Shown: positions 1 to 7,515 of the stretch, one piece after another
Layout of the letters: each line of letters opens with the position of its first letter
Position numbering within the stretch: position 1 is the first letter of the stretch
Assembly: GCA_026125865.1 (NCBI GenBank)
Contig: JAHCKI010000112.1
Coordinates: forward strand, 1 to 7,515
Reading direction: 5' to 3'
Length of the DNA stretch: 7,515 nucleotides
Source: Rhodospirillales bacterium
GTDB taxonomy: Bacteria; Pseudomonadota; Alphaproteobacteria; Rhodospirillales; Defluviicoccaceae
Made by a program: the position numbers and the translations under genes
Notes under the pieces: generated by a model
What the model was told of the DNA's origin: nothing
The model's input: the letters and a program-made list of their open reading frames with translations, nothing else
Databases searched by the model: none

Positions 1-2
1 TC

Positions 3-1289
3 TTTGTGCTCAATGCGCCCTACAACGGCGGCACCCACTTGCCCGACATTACCGTCGTTACACCGGTATTCGACGCCGAGGGGCAAGCACCCCTGTTTTT
101 CGTCGGCTCGCGCGGCCATCACGCCGATATCGGCGGCATTACACCGGGCTCTATGCCCCCTCACAGCCACAGCGTCGAGGAGGAAGGCGTCCTCATCGAC
201 AATGCCGTGTTGGTGCGCGAAGGCCGATTCCTCGAAGACGAGATCCGTGCTTTGCTGGCCTCGAAACAATGGCCGGCCCGCAATCCGACCCAAAACCTGG
301 CCGATCTTCGCGCTCAGATCGCCGCCAACGAGAAAGGCGTTCAGGAATTGCGCCGAATGGCGGACGCGTTCGGCCTGGACGTGGTGTGGGCCTACATGAA
401 CCACGTGCAGGACAATGCCGAAGAATCGGTGCGCCGCGTGTTGGACGTGCTGAAACCCGGCCACTTCGCTTACGAAATGGACGACGGTGCGGTCATTTCG
501 GCGACCATCTCCATCGATAAGGCGGCGCGCAGCGCCACCATCGATTTCACCGGCACCTCAGCACAGCGAGACAACAATTTCAACGCCCCGCTGGCGGTGT
601 GCAAGGCGGCGGTTCTCTACGTCTTCCGCACCCTGGTGGAGGACGAAATCCCCCTCAACGAAGGCTGTCTGAAGCCCTTGAGCATCATCGTTCCCGAGGG
701 GTCGATGCTCAACCCCCGGTACCCGGCGGCGGTTGTCGCCGGCAACGTCGAAACCTCCCAGTGCATCGTCGACACCCTCTACGGCGCGCTTGGCGTGCTC
801 GCCGCGTCCCAGGGCACCATGAATAACTTCACGTTCGGGAACGATCGCTACCAATACTACGAAACCATCTGTGGCGGCGCCGGCGCGGGTCCGGACTTCG
901 ACGGTGTCGACGCCGTCCATACCCACATGACCAACTCGCGATTGACGGACCCGGAAGTTCTGGAATGGCGTTTCCCGGTGCTCGTCGAGGCGTTTCACAT
1001 CCGGTACGGCAGTGGCGGCGACGGCCTGCATCGTGGCGGCGACGGCGTGGTACGACGCATCCGTTTCCGCGAACCGATGACTGCCGCGATCCTGTCCAGC
1101 CATCGGCGCGTTCCGCCGTTCGGCGTTGCCGGAGGGGCTCCCGCGCAAACGGGCCGCAACCGGGTCGAGCGCTGCGACGGCAGCACGGATTTTCTCGACG
1201 CGACCGACCGGACCGAGATGAATGCCGGGGACGTCTTCGTCATCGAGACGCCGGGCGGCGGTGGCTACGGCCCCGCCAGCTCAAAATGA
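3..1289 (+). CDS. 5-oxoprolinase / hydantoinase B family protein, C-terminal part (5' end outside window)
   Basis: This is the C-terminal portion (about 429 codons) of a HyuB-type domain; the frame is open to the left edge. Members cleave cyclic amides. Fused HyuA-HyuB 5-oxoprolinases hydrolyse 5-oxo-L-proline to glutamate with ATP in the cytoplasm. Counting the GTG codon at base 6 as residue 1, the visible motifs are LNAPYNGGTHLPD (2-14), SRGHHADIGGITPGSMPP (35-52), NVETSQ (247-252), GSGGDGLHRGGDGVVR (335-350) and a terminal TPGGGGYG (415-422). The SRGHHADIGG and GSMPP pair is the form I associate with true 5-oxoprolinases rather than stand-alone N-methylhydantoinase B subunits. That points to a fused protein of about 1,200 residues with its HyuA half upstream, but the window cannot show this. 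The GTG at base 6 lies inside a conserved motif and is not a real start. The family call is firm; the exact substrate is inference. Confidence 0.9.
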   Translation, partial: FVLNAPYNGGTHLPDITVVTPVFDAEGQAPLFFVGSRGHHADIGGITPGSMPPHSHSVEEEGVLIDNAVLVREGRFLEDEIRALLASKQWPARNPTQNLADLRAQIAANEKGVQELRRMADAFGLDVVWAYMNHVQDNAEESVRRVLDVLKPGHFAYEMDDGAVISATISIDKAARSATIDFTGTSAQRDNNFNAPLAVCKAAVLYVFRTLVEDEIPLNEGCLKPLSIIVPEGSMLNPRYPAAVVAGNVETSQCIVDTLYGALGVLAASQGTMNNFTFGNDRYQYYETICGGAGAGPDFDGVDAVHTHMTNSRLTDPEVLEWRFPVLVEAFHIRYGSGGDGLHRGGDGVVRRIRFREPMTAAILSSHRRVPPFGVAGGAPAQTGRNRVERCDGSTDFLDATDRTEMNAGDVFVIETPGGGGYGPASSK

Positions 1290-1379
1290 CGGCGTGCCGC
1301 GAAACAACCGATTCGTGTAGCTGGTGACACTTTTTGTTTGTGCATGACTCGTGCGCCCGTCAAAAACCCGTTGCCGAGC

Positions 1380-1393
1380 GCCACTTTTGTGGC
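1380..1393. repeat. Short perfect hairpin
   Basis: GCCAC and GTGGC form a 5-bp perfect stem around a TTTT loop. It lies 90 bases after the oxoprolinase stop and is followed by five A residues rather than T residues, so on the plus strand it does not look like an intrinsic terminator. On the minus strand the T run comes before the stem, so it fails there too. It could be an operator half-site pair or chance. Confidence 0.35.
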
Positions 1394-1429
1394 AAAAACA
1401 TCACAAGAACTGGAAATGTTTATCCTCGC

Positions 1430-1451
1430 CTCATACGGGTACTCGAATGAG
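1430..1451. promoter_or_regulatory. 22-bp near-perfect dyad, candidate operator
   Basis: The left half reads CTCATaCGgGT and the right half ACtCGaATGAG. Nine of the eleven base pairs across the centre (between 1440 and 1441) are complementary; lower case marks the mismatches. A dyad this long with no loop is typical of a binding site for a dimeric regulator rather than an RNA hairpin. It sits about 180 bases before the likely tolC-like transcription start and about 50 bases before a possible start downstream of the TAAAAT at 1479-1484. I cannot name the regulator. Confidence 0.45.
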
Positions 1452-1463
1452 CTAGCCCGATTG

Positions 1464-1479
1464 AGGTCTGTCAGGACCT
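1464..1479. repeat. 16-base inverted repeat
   Basis: AGGTC (1464-1468) and GACCT (1475-1479) are perfect inverted arms around a 6-base spacer. It lies 12 bases after the 22-bp dyad and runs into TAAAAT (1479-1484), a 5-of-6 match to a -10 box that has no recognisable -35 box at normal spacing. It could be a second operator or chance. Confidence 0.25.
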
Positions 1480-1510
1480 AAAATGCGCCATGATTTGAAG
1501 CGGTTGCGGG

Positions 1511-1549
1511 GTGGCGCGGGCGGACTCCCCAGCCACGCCGTCTGTTTTT
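1511..1549 (+). terminator. Possible weak intrinsic terminator
   Basis: GTGGC (1511-1515) pairs with GCCAC (1532-1536), and inside it GGG (1518-1520) pairs with CCC (1527-1529) around a six-base loop, with a small internal mismatch. Five T residues follow at 1545-1549. The T run starts 8 bases after the stem rather than directly, so this is a poor match to a classical terminator. It lies upstream of the tolC-like promoter, where it could end transcription coming from the oxoprolinase gene. Confidence 0.3.
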
Positions 1550-1586
1550 CACCTCTCATTGTCACAGGTCGACATAAGCCGCTCAT

Positions 1587-1615
1587 TTGACTTGAGAATC
1601 CGGGGCCGATAGACT
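1587..1615 (+). promoter_or_regulatory. Sigma70-type promoter for tolC-like gene
   Basis: TTGACT (1587-1592, 5 of 6 to the -35 consensus) is followed after exactly 17 bases by TAGACT (1610-1615, 4 of 6 to the -10 consensus). The expected transcription start is near 1621-1623. That coincides with the most upstream in-frame TTG (1622), which would leave no leader, and so argues that translation starts further down. If it is used, the leader to the preferred GTG start is about 70 bases. Confidence 0.55.
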
Positions 1616-1683
1616 TTTGCATTGAAAAGCGCGTCGATATCATACCAACGGATGGAAATATTAGTCCATCAATTGCGGCGTTT

Positions 1684-1687
1684 GAGG
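1684..1687 (+). promoter_or_regulatory. Ribosome binding site deciding the tolC-like start
   Basis: GAGG sits six bases before the GTG at 1694. The alternative ATG at 1652 and TTG at 1622 have no comparable purine-rich Shine-Dalgarno sequence in front of them. Confidence 0.5.
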
Positions 1688-1693
1688 TTGCCC

Positions 1694-3007
1694 GTGCTCT
1701 CAATCAATAAAACTGTCTGTGTTGTCGCGGTTCTCGTTTCTTGTTTCTGCATCCAACACGCAAAGGCTCAGTCACTCAAGGCCGAGCTGGTCTCCCTGAC
1801 CGCCAACCACCCGCAGATCCGCGCCCAGCGCTCGGCCCTGGAATCCGCCCGCGAGAAGGTTGACAAGGCGTATTCCGGCTACCTGCCCAAACTTGACGTT
1901 TCGGGCAACGTTGGCCCCACCGACATTCAGACCGACGCCCGCGATCAAGCCGGCCTCGGCGCTTTCAATGAAGTTCAGAAGGTGGCGAGACTGACCCTGT
2001 CGCAAAACGTCTTCGACGGCTTTGAAACGCCGGCGCGTGTCCGCATCGCTCGCCTGAACGCCTCCGTCGCCGAGCATACCTTGGAGGGCACGACGCAAGA
2101 GGTTCTGATTGCCGGAATCAGCGCCTATGTGGATATTCTGCGACAGCAGCGGCTCGTCGAATTGGCCCGCATCAGCGAGAACTCGATCAAAACGCAAGCA
2201 AAGCTGGAAGACGAACGGGTTGTGCGTGGCGGCGGCATCACCGTCGATGTTCTTCAGGCCAAGTCGCGCCTGCAAATCGCCAAGGAACGACGGGTGGCGT
2301 TCGAGGGTGCGCTCCAGGACGCAATCAGCCGCTACATACAGGTCTTCAACCACGCCCCTGATCTGAAACAGATTTCCGATCCGACGCCGCCGGAGCACTT
2401 GCTCCCCCAGAACCTGGAAGACGCAGTGTCGACGGCGAGCCATGAAAACCCGGCGGTGATCTCGAGCCAGGCGACGGTCGAAGTTGCGGCCGAGCGCCGA
2501 CGCTTGGCCCGTGCCGACTACTACCCAAGTTTCGAAGTCGTCGGCGCCGCCAATTACGAGAAGGACTACGACTTGCAATTGGGCGCACGTCGGGATTTCT
2601 CCGTATTGCTGCAGGCCACGTGGAACATTTTCAACGGATTCGCCACATCATCCGGCGTCAAACAGGCGGCTTACGACTATCGCGCCAGCCAGGACAATCA
2701 TGAATACGTGTCCCGCGGCGTGGTGGAGGCCACCCGTCTCGCTTGGCAGCAACTGCGCACCGCCCGCGATCGTGAGGAACTGTTGAGCAACGCTGTGGTT
2801 ATCGCCGAAGAGGTGTTCGAGGCGCGACGCGGCTTACGCGAGGCGGGAAAGGAAACGGTCATCAATGTGCTGATTGCAGAGGACGAGGTCAATAATGCCC
2901 GTATCAATCTGACCATCGCCCGCTACGACGCCATCACCGCCATCTACCAGGTTCTCCAAGCCATGGGGAAGCTCAACGTCGACACCCTGAAATTGCGGGG
3001 AAGTTGA
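1694..3007 (+). CDS. TolC-family outer membrane efflux/secretion protein
   Basis: This is an outer membrane channel protein of the TolC type, which trimerises into a barrel plus periplasmic helical tunnel and works with an inner-membrane transporter and a membrane-fusion protein. From the GTG start it is 437 residues. It has a basic n-region (K6), a hydrophobic stretch (7-20) and an AKA/Q signal peptidase site (cleavage after residue 25). The two-fold internal repeat of the family is visible: HPQIRAQR with YSGYLPKLDVSG (39-71) and SQNVFDGF (103-110) match NPAVISSQ with ADYYPSFEVVG (252-284) and TWNIFNGF (309-316). The rest is long amphipathic helix. The GTG was chosen for its GAGG site and compact signal peptide; ATG 1652 (451 residues) is the main alternative. 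LVSC (14-17) also fits a lipobox, so lipidation is possible. It has its own promoter and no partner genes nearby, so drug efflux and type I protein secretion cannot be told apart. Confidence 0.9.
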   Translation: MLSINKTVCVVAVLVSCFCIQHAKAQSLKAELVSLTANHPQIRAQRSALESAREKVDKAYSGYLPKLDVSGNVGPTDIQTDARDQAGLGAFNEVQKVARLTLSQNVFDGFETPARVRIARLNASVAEHTLEGTTQEVLIAGISAYVDILRQQRLVELARISENSIKTQAKLEDERVVRGGGITVDVLQAKSRLQIAKERRVAFEGALQDAISRYIQVFNHAPDLKQISDPTPPEHLLPQNLEDAVSTASHENPAVISSQATVEVAAERRRLARADYYPSFEVVGAANYEKDYDLQLGARRDFSVLLQATWNIFNGFATSSGVKQAAYDYRASQDNHEYVSRGVVEATRLAWQQLRTARDREELLSNAVVIAEEVFEARRGLREAGKETVINVLIAEDEVNNARINLTIARYDAITAIYQVLQAMGKLNVDTLKLRGS

Positions 3008-3019
3008 TCGCGCGGATTG

Positions 3020-3442
3020 TCACTCCGAAGGGCGTAGCGCGTTTATGATGGCGATCACCATAAACAACCCCCAACCGCCCATCAGAAGAAAACCGCCAAA
3101 CGGCGCGGCACCGCGCACAAGCAACGAGTCCATCAGCACCAGCCAGTAGAGGGTGCCTGAAAACAGTAGAATCCCAAGCGTGAAACAGGCGCCGGCAGTA
3201 TGGGCGAGGCGGCGGCCGACGCCGGTCTCGCGCGACGTCAACCATGCTACGGCAAGCAGCGCCAAGCCATGGAACATCTGGTTGGCGGACGCGATCTCGA
3301 ACATCTTCTGCGGCAAGCCTTCGCCAGCAAGGTCATGCCAGCTATAGGCGCTTGCCGCGACGGCCGTCAGACCGTTGAGGCCCGCAAGAAACAACCAAAT
3401 AGGCACGAGCGTTCGGACCGTGTTGCGTGCTTTATGAATCAC
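3020..3442 (-). CDS. DUF423 family small integral membrane protein
   Basis: This 140-residue protein has about four hydrophobic segments (roughly 12-31, 56-69, 82-104 and 113-134). It matches the DUF423 pattern: a conserved MFHGLALLAV segment (56-65), LGILLFSGTLYWL (89-101), and APFGGFLLMGGW (113-124) near the C-terminus. The family sits in the inner membrane and has no established function. The N-terminal glycine-rich GAFGAH-type motif of the family is here AASAYSWHDL (29-38), a divergent version. The start is GTG at 3442, overlapping the end of the DUF1178 gene by 11 bases, which suggests translational coupling. The stop is 12 bases from the stop of the convergent tolC-like gene, with no clear terminator between them. 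The family call is fairly sure; the role is unknown. Confidence 0.82.
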   Translation of the reverse strand: MIHKARNTVRTLVPIWLFLAGLNGLTAVAASAYSWHDLAGEGLPQKMFEIASANQMFHGLALLAVAWLTSRETGVGRRLAHTAGACFTLGILLFSGTLYWLVLMDSLLVRGAAPFGGFLLMGGWGLFMVIAIINALRPSE

Positions 3443-3680
3443 CGCCCATCATGGCGCAGCCCCCCGACATGCAGGCCGGTAGGCCACAGGGCGCCGCCGG
3501 CATGGGCGCTGAGGCACCGCTGTTGATGCGCGGCGCGGATAGCGCCTTGACGACATGAGTATCGCCGCAATCGGGGCAGCGCACCTCATGGGCATCGGTT
3601 TTGGCCTCGTACTCGGTGTTCGAGGCGAACCACTCCTCGAACTTGTGGCCGTTGTTGCACTGCAAATCAAAAACGATCAT
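3432..3680 (-). CDS. Short DUF1178-type zinc-ribbon protein with Cys/Met-rich tail
   Basis: This is an 82-residue protein whose N-terminal half matches DUF1178: MIVFDLQCNNGHKFEEWF (1-18), then CPDCG (35-39) and VVKALSAP (43-50). C8, H12, C35 and C38 are placed to bind one zinc ion, as in related FmdB-like zinc ribbons. DUF1178 proteins I know of are usually around 140-150 residues. Here the usual C-terminal half is absent and replaced by a short tail with evenly spaced cysteines (C65, C70, C75) and several Met and Gly residues. The ATG at 3680 is preceded by AGGA at seven bases' spacing on the minus strand, supporting this start. It overlaps the DUF423 start by 11 bases and follows the double-palindrome repeat downstream of gltD. 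The molecular function is unknown; a small metal-binding or regulatory protein is the most that can be inferred. Confidence 0.78.
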   Translation of the reverse strand: MIVFDLQCNNGHKFEEWFASNTEYEAKTDAHEVRCPDCGDTHVVKALSAPRINSGASAPMPAAPCGLPACMSGGCAMMGGDS

Positions 3681-3697
3681 GGCGCGATCCTATCTCC

Positions 3698-3749
3698 TAG
3701 AGCACGGTGCGATTAGGCTCAGTCAGCGTAATCGCACGGTCGTGCTCTA
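3698..3749. repeat. First hairpin of the double-palindrome element
   Basis: The left arm is 3698-3715 and the right arm 3729-3749. The arms are fully complementary over 18 bases apart from the three-base bulge GGT at 3738-3740. Inside the 13-base loop, GCT (3717-3719) and AGC (3725-3727) can extend the stem. In RNA this would be a very stable structure just upstream of the DUF1178 ribosome binding site on the minus strand. Confidence 0.8.
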
Positions 3750-3761
3750 TATCATTGATTG

Positions 3762-3812
3762 TAGAGCAAACCCATGCGATCAGGTGACTTGACCTGATCG
3801 CATTTTGCTCTA
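3762..3812. repeat. Second hairpin of the double-palindrome element
   Basis: The left arm is 3762-3785 and the right arm 3792-3812. The arms are fully complementary over 21 bases apart from a three-base bulge CCC at 3771-3773, with a six-base loop. It begins 24 bases past the gltD stop in the direction of gltD transcription and has no T run after it on that strand. It may protect or attenuate the gltBD transcript but is not a classical terminator. Confidence 0.8.
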
Positions 3813-3836
3813 TGCCGGCAGAGCCGGAAAAACCGG

Positions 3837-5288
3837 TCATCGCGGAAGCTGCGACGAACCCATCAGGAACTGGTCAATGGAGCGCGCGCACTGCCGTCCT
3901 TCGCGGATCGCCCACACGACCAGGGACTGTCCCCGCCGCATGTCGCCACAGGTGAACACCTTCGGCAAGGAGCTTTGATAGGCGCCCGTTTCAGTTTCGG
4001 TATCGGCCTTGACGTTGCCACGGCCGTCCAATTCAACCCCGAGGTCGTTGATCAACCCCTCATGGACCGGACGAACAAAGCCCATGGCGAGAAACACCAG
4101 ATCGGCGTCCAGCGTGAAGTCGCTACCATCGATCACATTCATATTGGTGCCGCCGTTGCCGTTGTCACTCCACTCGACACGGACCAAGTGCAGCTTCTCG
4201 ACGCGGTTGTCGCCGGTCAAGCGCGTCGTCAAGACCGACCAATCCCGCTCGCACCCTTCTTCATGAGACGTCGACGTGCGCAGCTTCAGCGGCCAGTTGG
4301 GCCACGTCAAAGCCTTGTCCTCCCGCTCGGGCGGTCGCGGCATGATCTCCAGCTGCGTCGCCGAACGGGCCCCCTGACGTATGGAGGTGCCCACGCAATC
4401 TGAGCCGGTGTCGCCGCCGCCGACGACGATGACGTTTTTGCCGGTGGCGACAATGGCGTCCTCGTCAGGGATGGCAATGCCCGCCACGCGAGCATTCTGC
4501 TGAGTCAGAAAGTCCATGGCGTAATACACACCGGGCAACGCCCGGCCGGGCACGTCGAGTTCGCGCGGCTGCTCGGCGCCACCCGCCAGGACGACTGCGT
4601 CGTATTCTTCCAGCAATGTTTCGGTCGGGACGTTGACCCCGACATGACTATTGGGCCGGAACTCAACGCCCTCCGCCTGCATTTGCGCCATGCGCCGGTC
4701 GATCAGGTGCTTCTCCAGCTTGAAATCGGGGATGCCGTACCGCAGAAGGCCGCCGATCCTGTTCTGCTTTTCGTAGACGACCACGGTGTGTCCCGCCCGA
4801 GCCAGTTGCTGGGCGCAGGCCAGGCCTGCCGGCCCCGAGCCGACGACCGCCACCCGCTTGCCCGTGCGACGCTCCGGGATCTCCGGCAACAACCACCCTT
4901 CCTGCCAGCCGCGATCGACGATGGAGCATTCGATGGTTTTGATGGTGACCGGCTCGTCCATGATGTTGAGGGTGCACGAGGCTTCGCACGGCGCCGGGCA
5001 AATCCGCCCCGTGAACTCGGGGAAATTGTTGGTGGAATGCAACACCGACAATGCTTCTCGCCATTGCTGGCGATAGACCAGGTCATTCCAGTCGGGAATG
5101 ATGTTGTTGATGGGGCACCCCTGGTGACAGTAGGGAATGCCACAATCCATGCAACGCGCGCCCTGCCGACCCAGCTCATCGTCGGCAAGCGGAATGACGA
5201 ATTCGTGCCAGTGCTGAACCCGCTCGCCCACCGGTGAATAGAGCCGGTCATGGCGGGAAAACTCCTTGAAACCCGTCGGCTTGCCCAT
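3837..5288 (-). CDS. gltD: Glutamate synthase (NADPH) small subunit
   Basis: This is the beta subunit of NADPH-GOGAT. It takes electrons from NADPH through FAD and passes them by iron-sulphur clusters to the GltB subunit, for making two glutamates from glutamine and 2-oxoglutarate in the cytoplasm. It has 483 residues, the normal length for the family. Near the N-terminus are the cluster motifs CMDCGIPYCHQGCP (C46, C49, C54, C58) and CPAPCEASC (C97, C101, C105). The FAD-binding glycine motif is VVGSGPAG (148-155). The NADPH-site motif is VVGGGDTGSDC (288-298). The C-terminal FAD-contact segment is CGDMRRGQSLVVWAIREGR (447-465). All expected motifs are intact. The ATG at 5288 comes three bases after the gltB stop, with a GGTGGGG-like ribosome site inside the end of gltB, so the two are translated as a pair. 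Confidence 0.97.
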   Translation of the reverse strand: MGKPTGFKEFSRHDRLYSPVGERVQHWHEFVIPLADDELGRQGARCMDCGIPYCHQGCPINNIIPDWNDLVYRQQWREALSVLHSTNNFPEFTGRICPAPCEASCTLNIMDEPVTIKTIECSIVDRGWQEGWLLPEIPERRTGKRVAVVGSGPAGLACAQQLARAGHTVVVYEKQNRIGGLLRYGIPDFKLEKHLIDRRMAQMQAEGVEFRPNSHVGVNVPTETLLEEYDAVVLAGGAEQPRELDVPGRALPGVYYAMDFLTQQNARVAGIAIPDEDAIVATGKNVIVVGGGDTGSDCVGTSIRQGARSATQLEIMPRPPEREDKALTWPNWPLKLRTSTSHEEGCERDWSVLTTRLTGDNRVEKLHLVRVEWSDNGNGGTNMNVIDGSDFTLDADLVFLAMGFVRPVHEGLINDLGVELDGRGNVKADTETETGAYQSSLPKVFTCGDMRRGQSLVVWAIREGRQCARSIDQFLMGSSQLPR

Positions 5289-5291
5289 CGC

Positions 5292-7515
<2,224 letters not shown>

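Larger units (their letters stand above)
1290..1693. other. Non-coding region upstream of tolC-like gene
   Basis: There is no credible gene between the oxoprolinase stop and the tolC-like start. The one reading frame crossing it on the minus strand (1452-1703) has no family features and overlaps the tolC-like promoter and start. The region is visibly richer in A and T than the flanking genes. It holds a short hairpin (1380-1393), a 22-bp dyad (1430-1451), a 16-base inverted repeat (1464-1479), a hairpin followed by a T run (1511-1549) and a sigma70-type promoter (1587-1615). These make it look like a regulatory region, but none is matched to a known regulator. Confidence 0.7.
3698..3812. repeat. 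Double-palindrome intergenic repeat (RIME-like mosaic element)
   Basis: Two related inverted repeats lie side by side between gltD and the DUF1178 gene. The first (3698-3749) has arms TAGAGCACG+GTGCGATTA and the inverse copy, with three extra bases (3738-3740) in the right arm. The second (3762-3812) has arms TAGAGCAAA+ATGCGATCAGGT and the inverse copy, with three extra bases (3771-3773) in the left arm. Twelve bases separate them. All four arms share TAGAGCA and TGCGAT. The three-base insertions are both in the inner arms, so the whole 115-base unit is also roughly palindromic about its centre. Two large palindromes of this size recall the RIME and similar mosaic elements of alphaproteobacteria. 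This identification is by structure and memory, not by search. Confidence 0.8.

Noticed and set aside
558..1148. 196-codon open frame on the minus strand inside the oxoprolinase gene
   Set aside because: It is a shadow of the conserved HyuB domain with no motif of its own.
1290..1299. CGGC-GT-GCCG inverted repeat immediately after the oxoprolinase stop, as a terminator
   Set aside because: The loop would be only two bases, and the next T run is nearly 30 bases away.
1452..1703. 83-codon open frame on the minus strand in the tolC-like upstream region
   Set aside because: It has no recognisable family, overlaps the tolC-like promoter and start, and its composition looks like chance.
1772..2578. 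268-codon open frame on the minus strand inside the tolC-like gene
   Set aside because: It lies entirely within the tolC-like gene, has no recognisable domain, and the plus strand carries the full TolC repeat structure.
3762..3812. Second hairpin of the repeat read as a CRISPR-like or attachment-site repeat
   Set aside because: There are only two divergent palindromic copies, with no regular spacers, no cas genes, no integrase and no tRNA nearby.
3814..3832. CCGGC-AGA-GCCGG hairpin next to a run of five A residues at the end of gltD
   Set aside because: On the gltD strand the T run comes before the stem instead of after it, so it does not meet the pattern of an intrinsic terminator. The stem is only five base pairs.
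4644..5237. 197-codon open frame on the plus strand opposite gltD
   Set aside because: It is antisense to the FAD-binding and cysteine-cluster part of gltD; the gltD frame is fully conserved.

Overview
The window is GC-rich, densely coded bacterial DNA. It looks alphaproteobacterial, possibly a Rhodospirillales-like group. The reasons are the GltB/GltD type (the GltB 3Fe-4S cysteine spacing matches the well-studied Azospirillum enzyme), the DUF1178 and DUF423 genes, and a double-palindrome intergenic element of the kind scattered through alphaproteobacterial genomes. The taxonomic call is inference, because no rRNA or marker gene is present.

Layout. Bases 3-1289 (+) are the C-terminal part of a 5-oxoprolinase/hydantoinase B protein that enters from the left. 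Bases 1290-1693 are a roughly 400-base non-coding stretch with several dyads, a possible terminator hairpin and a good sigma70-type promoter. Bases 1694-3007 (+) encode a TolC-family outer-membrane efflux/secretion protein, which probably starts at a GTG rather than at the furthest upstream start. The rest of the window is on the minus strand and reads from right to left: gltB (C-terminal half, entering from the right edge), gltD (3 bases after gltB), a 115-base double-palindrome repeat, a short DUF1178-type zinc-ribbon gene, and an overlapping DUF423 membrane protein gene. The DUF423 gene ends 12 bases from the end of tolC, so the two convergent units nearly touch.

How the genes work together. 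GltB and GltD form NADPH-dependent glutamate synthase, the GOGAT half of ammonium assimilation, and are clearly one translational unit. DUF1178 and DUF423 are coupled by an 11-base overlap and may be reached by read-through from gltBD across the repeat, or may use a promoter in or near it. The 5-oxoprolinase would return 5-oxoproline to glutamate, so it shares a metabolite with GOGAT, but it is on the other strand and separated by tolC, so no common operon is implied. The TolC homologue has no ABC transporter or membrane-fusion partner within the window.

I see no new defence, mobile or biosynthetic system here. The parts most worth a second look are the double-palindrome element at 3698-3812, the near-perfect 22-bp dyad at 1430-1451 in the tolC upstream region, the promoter that bears on the tolC start, and the short Cys/Met-tailed DUF1178 protein.
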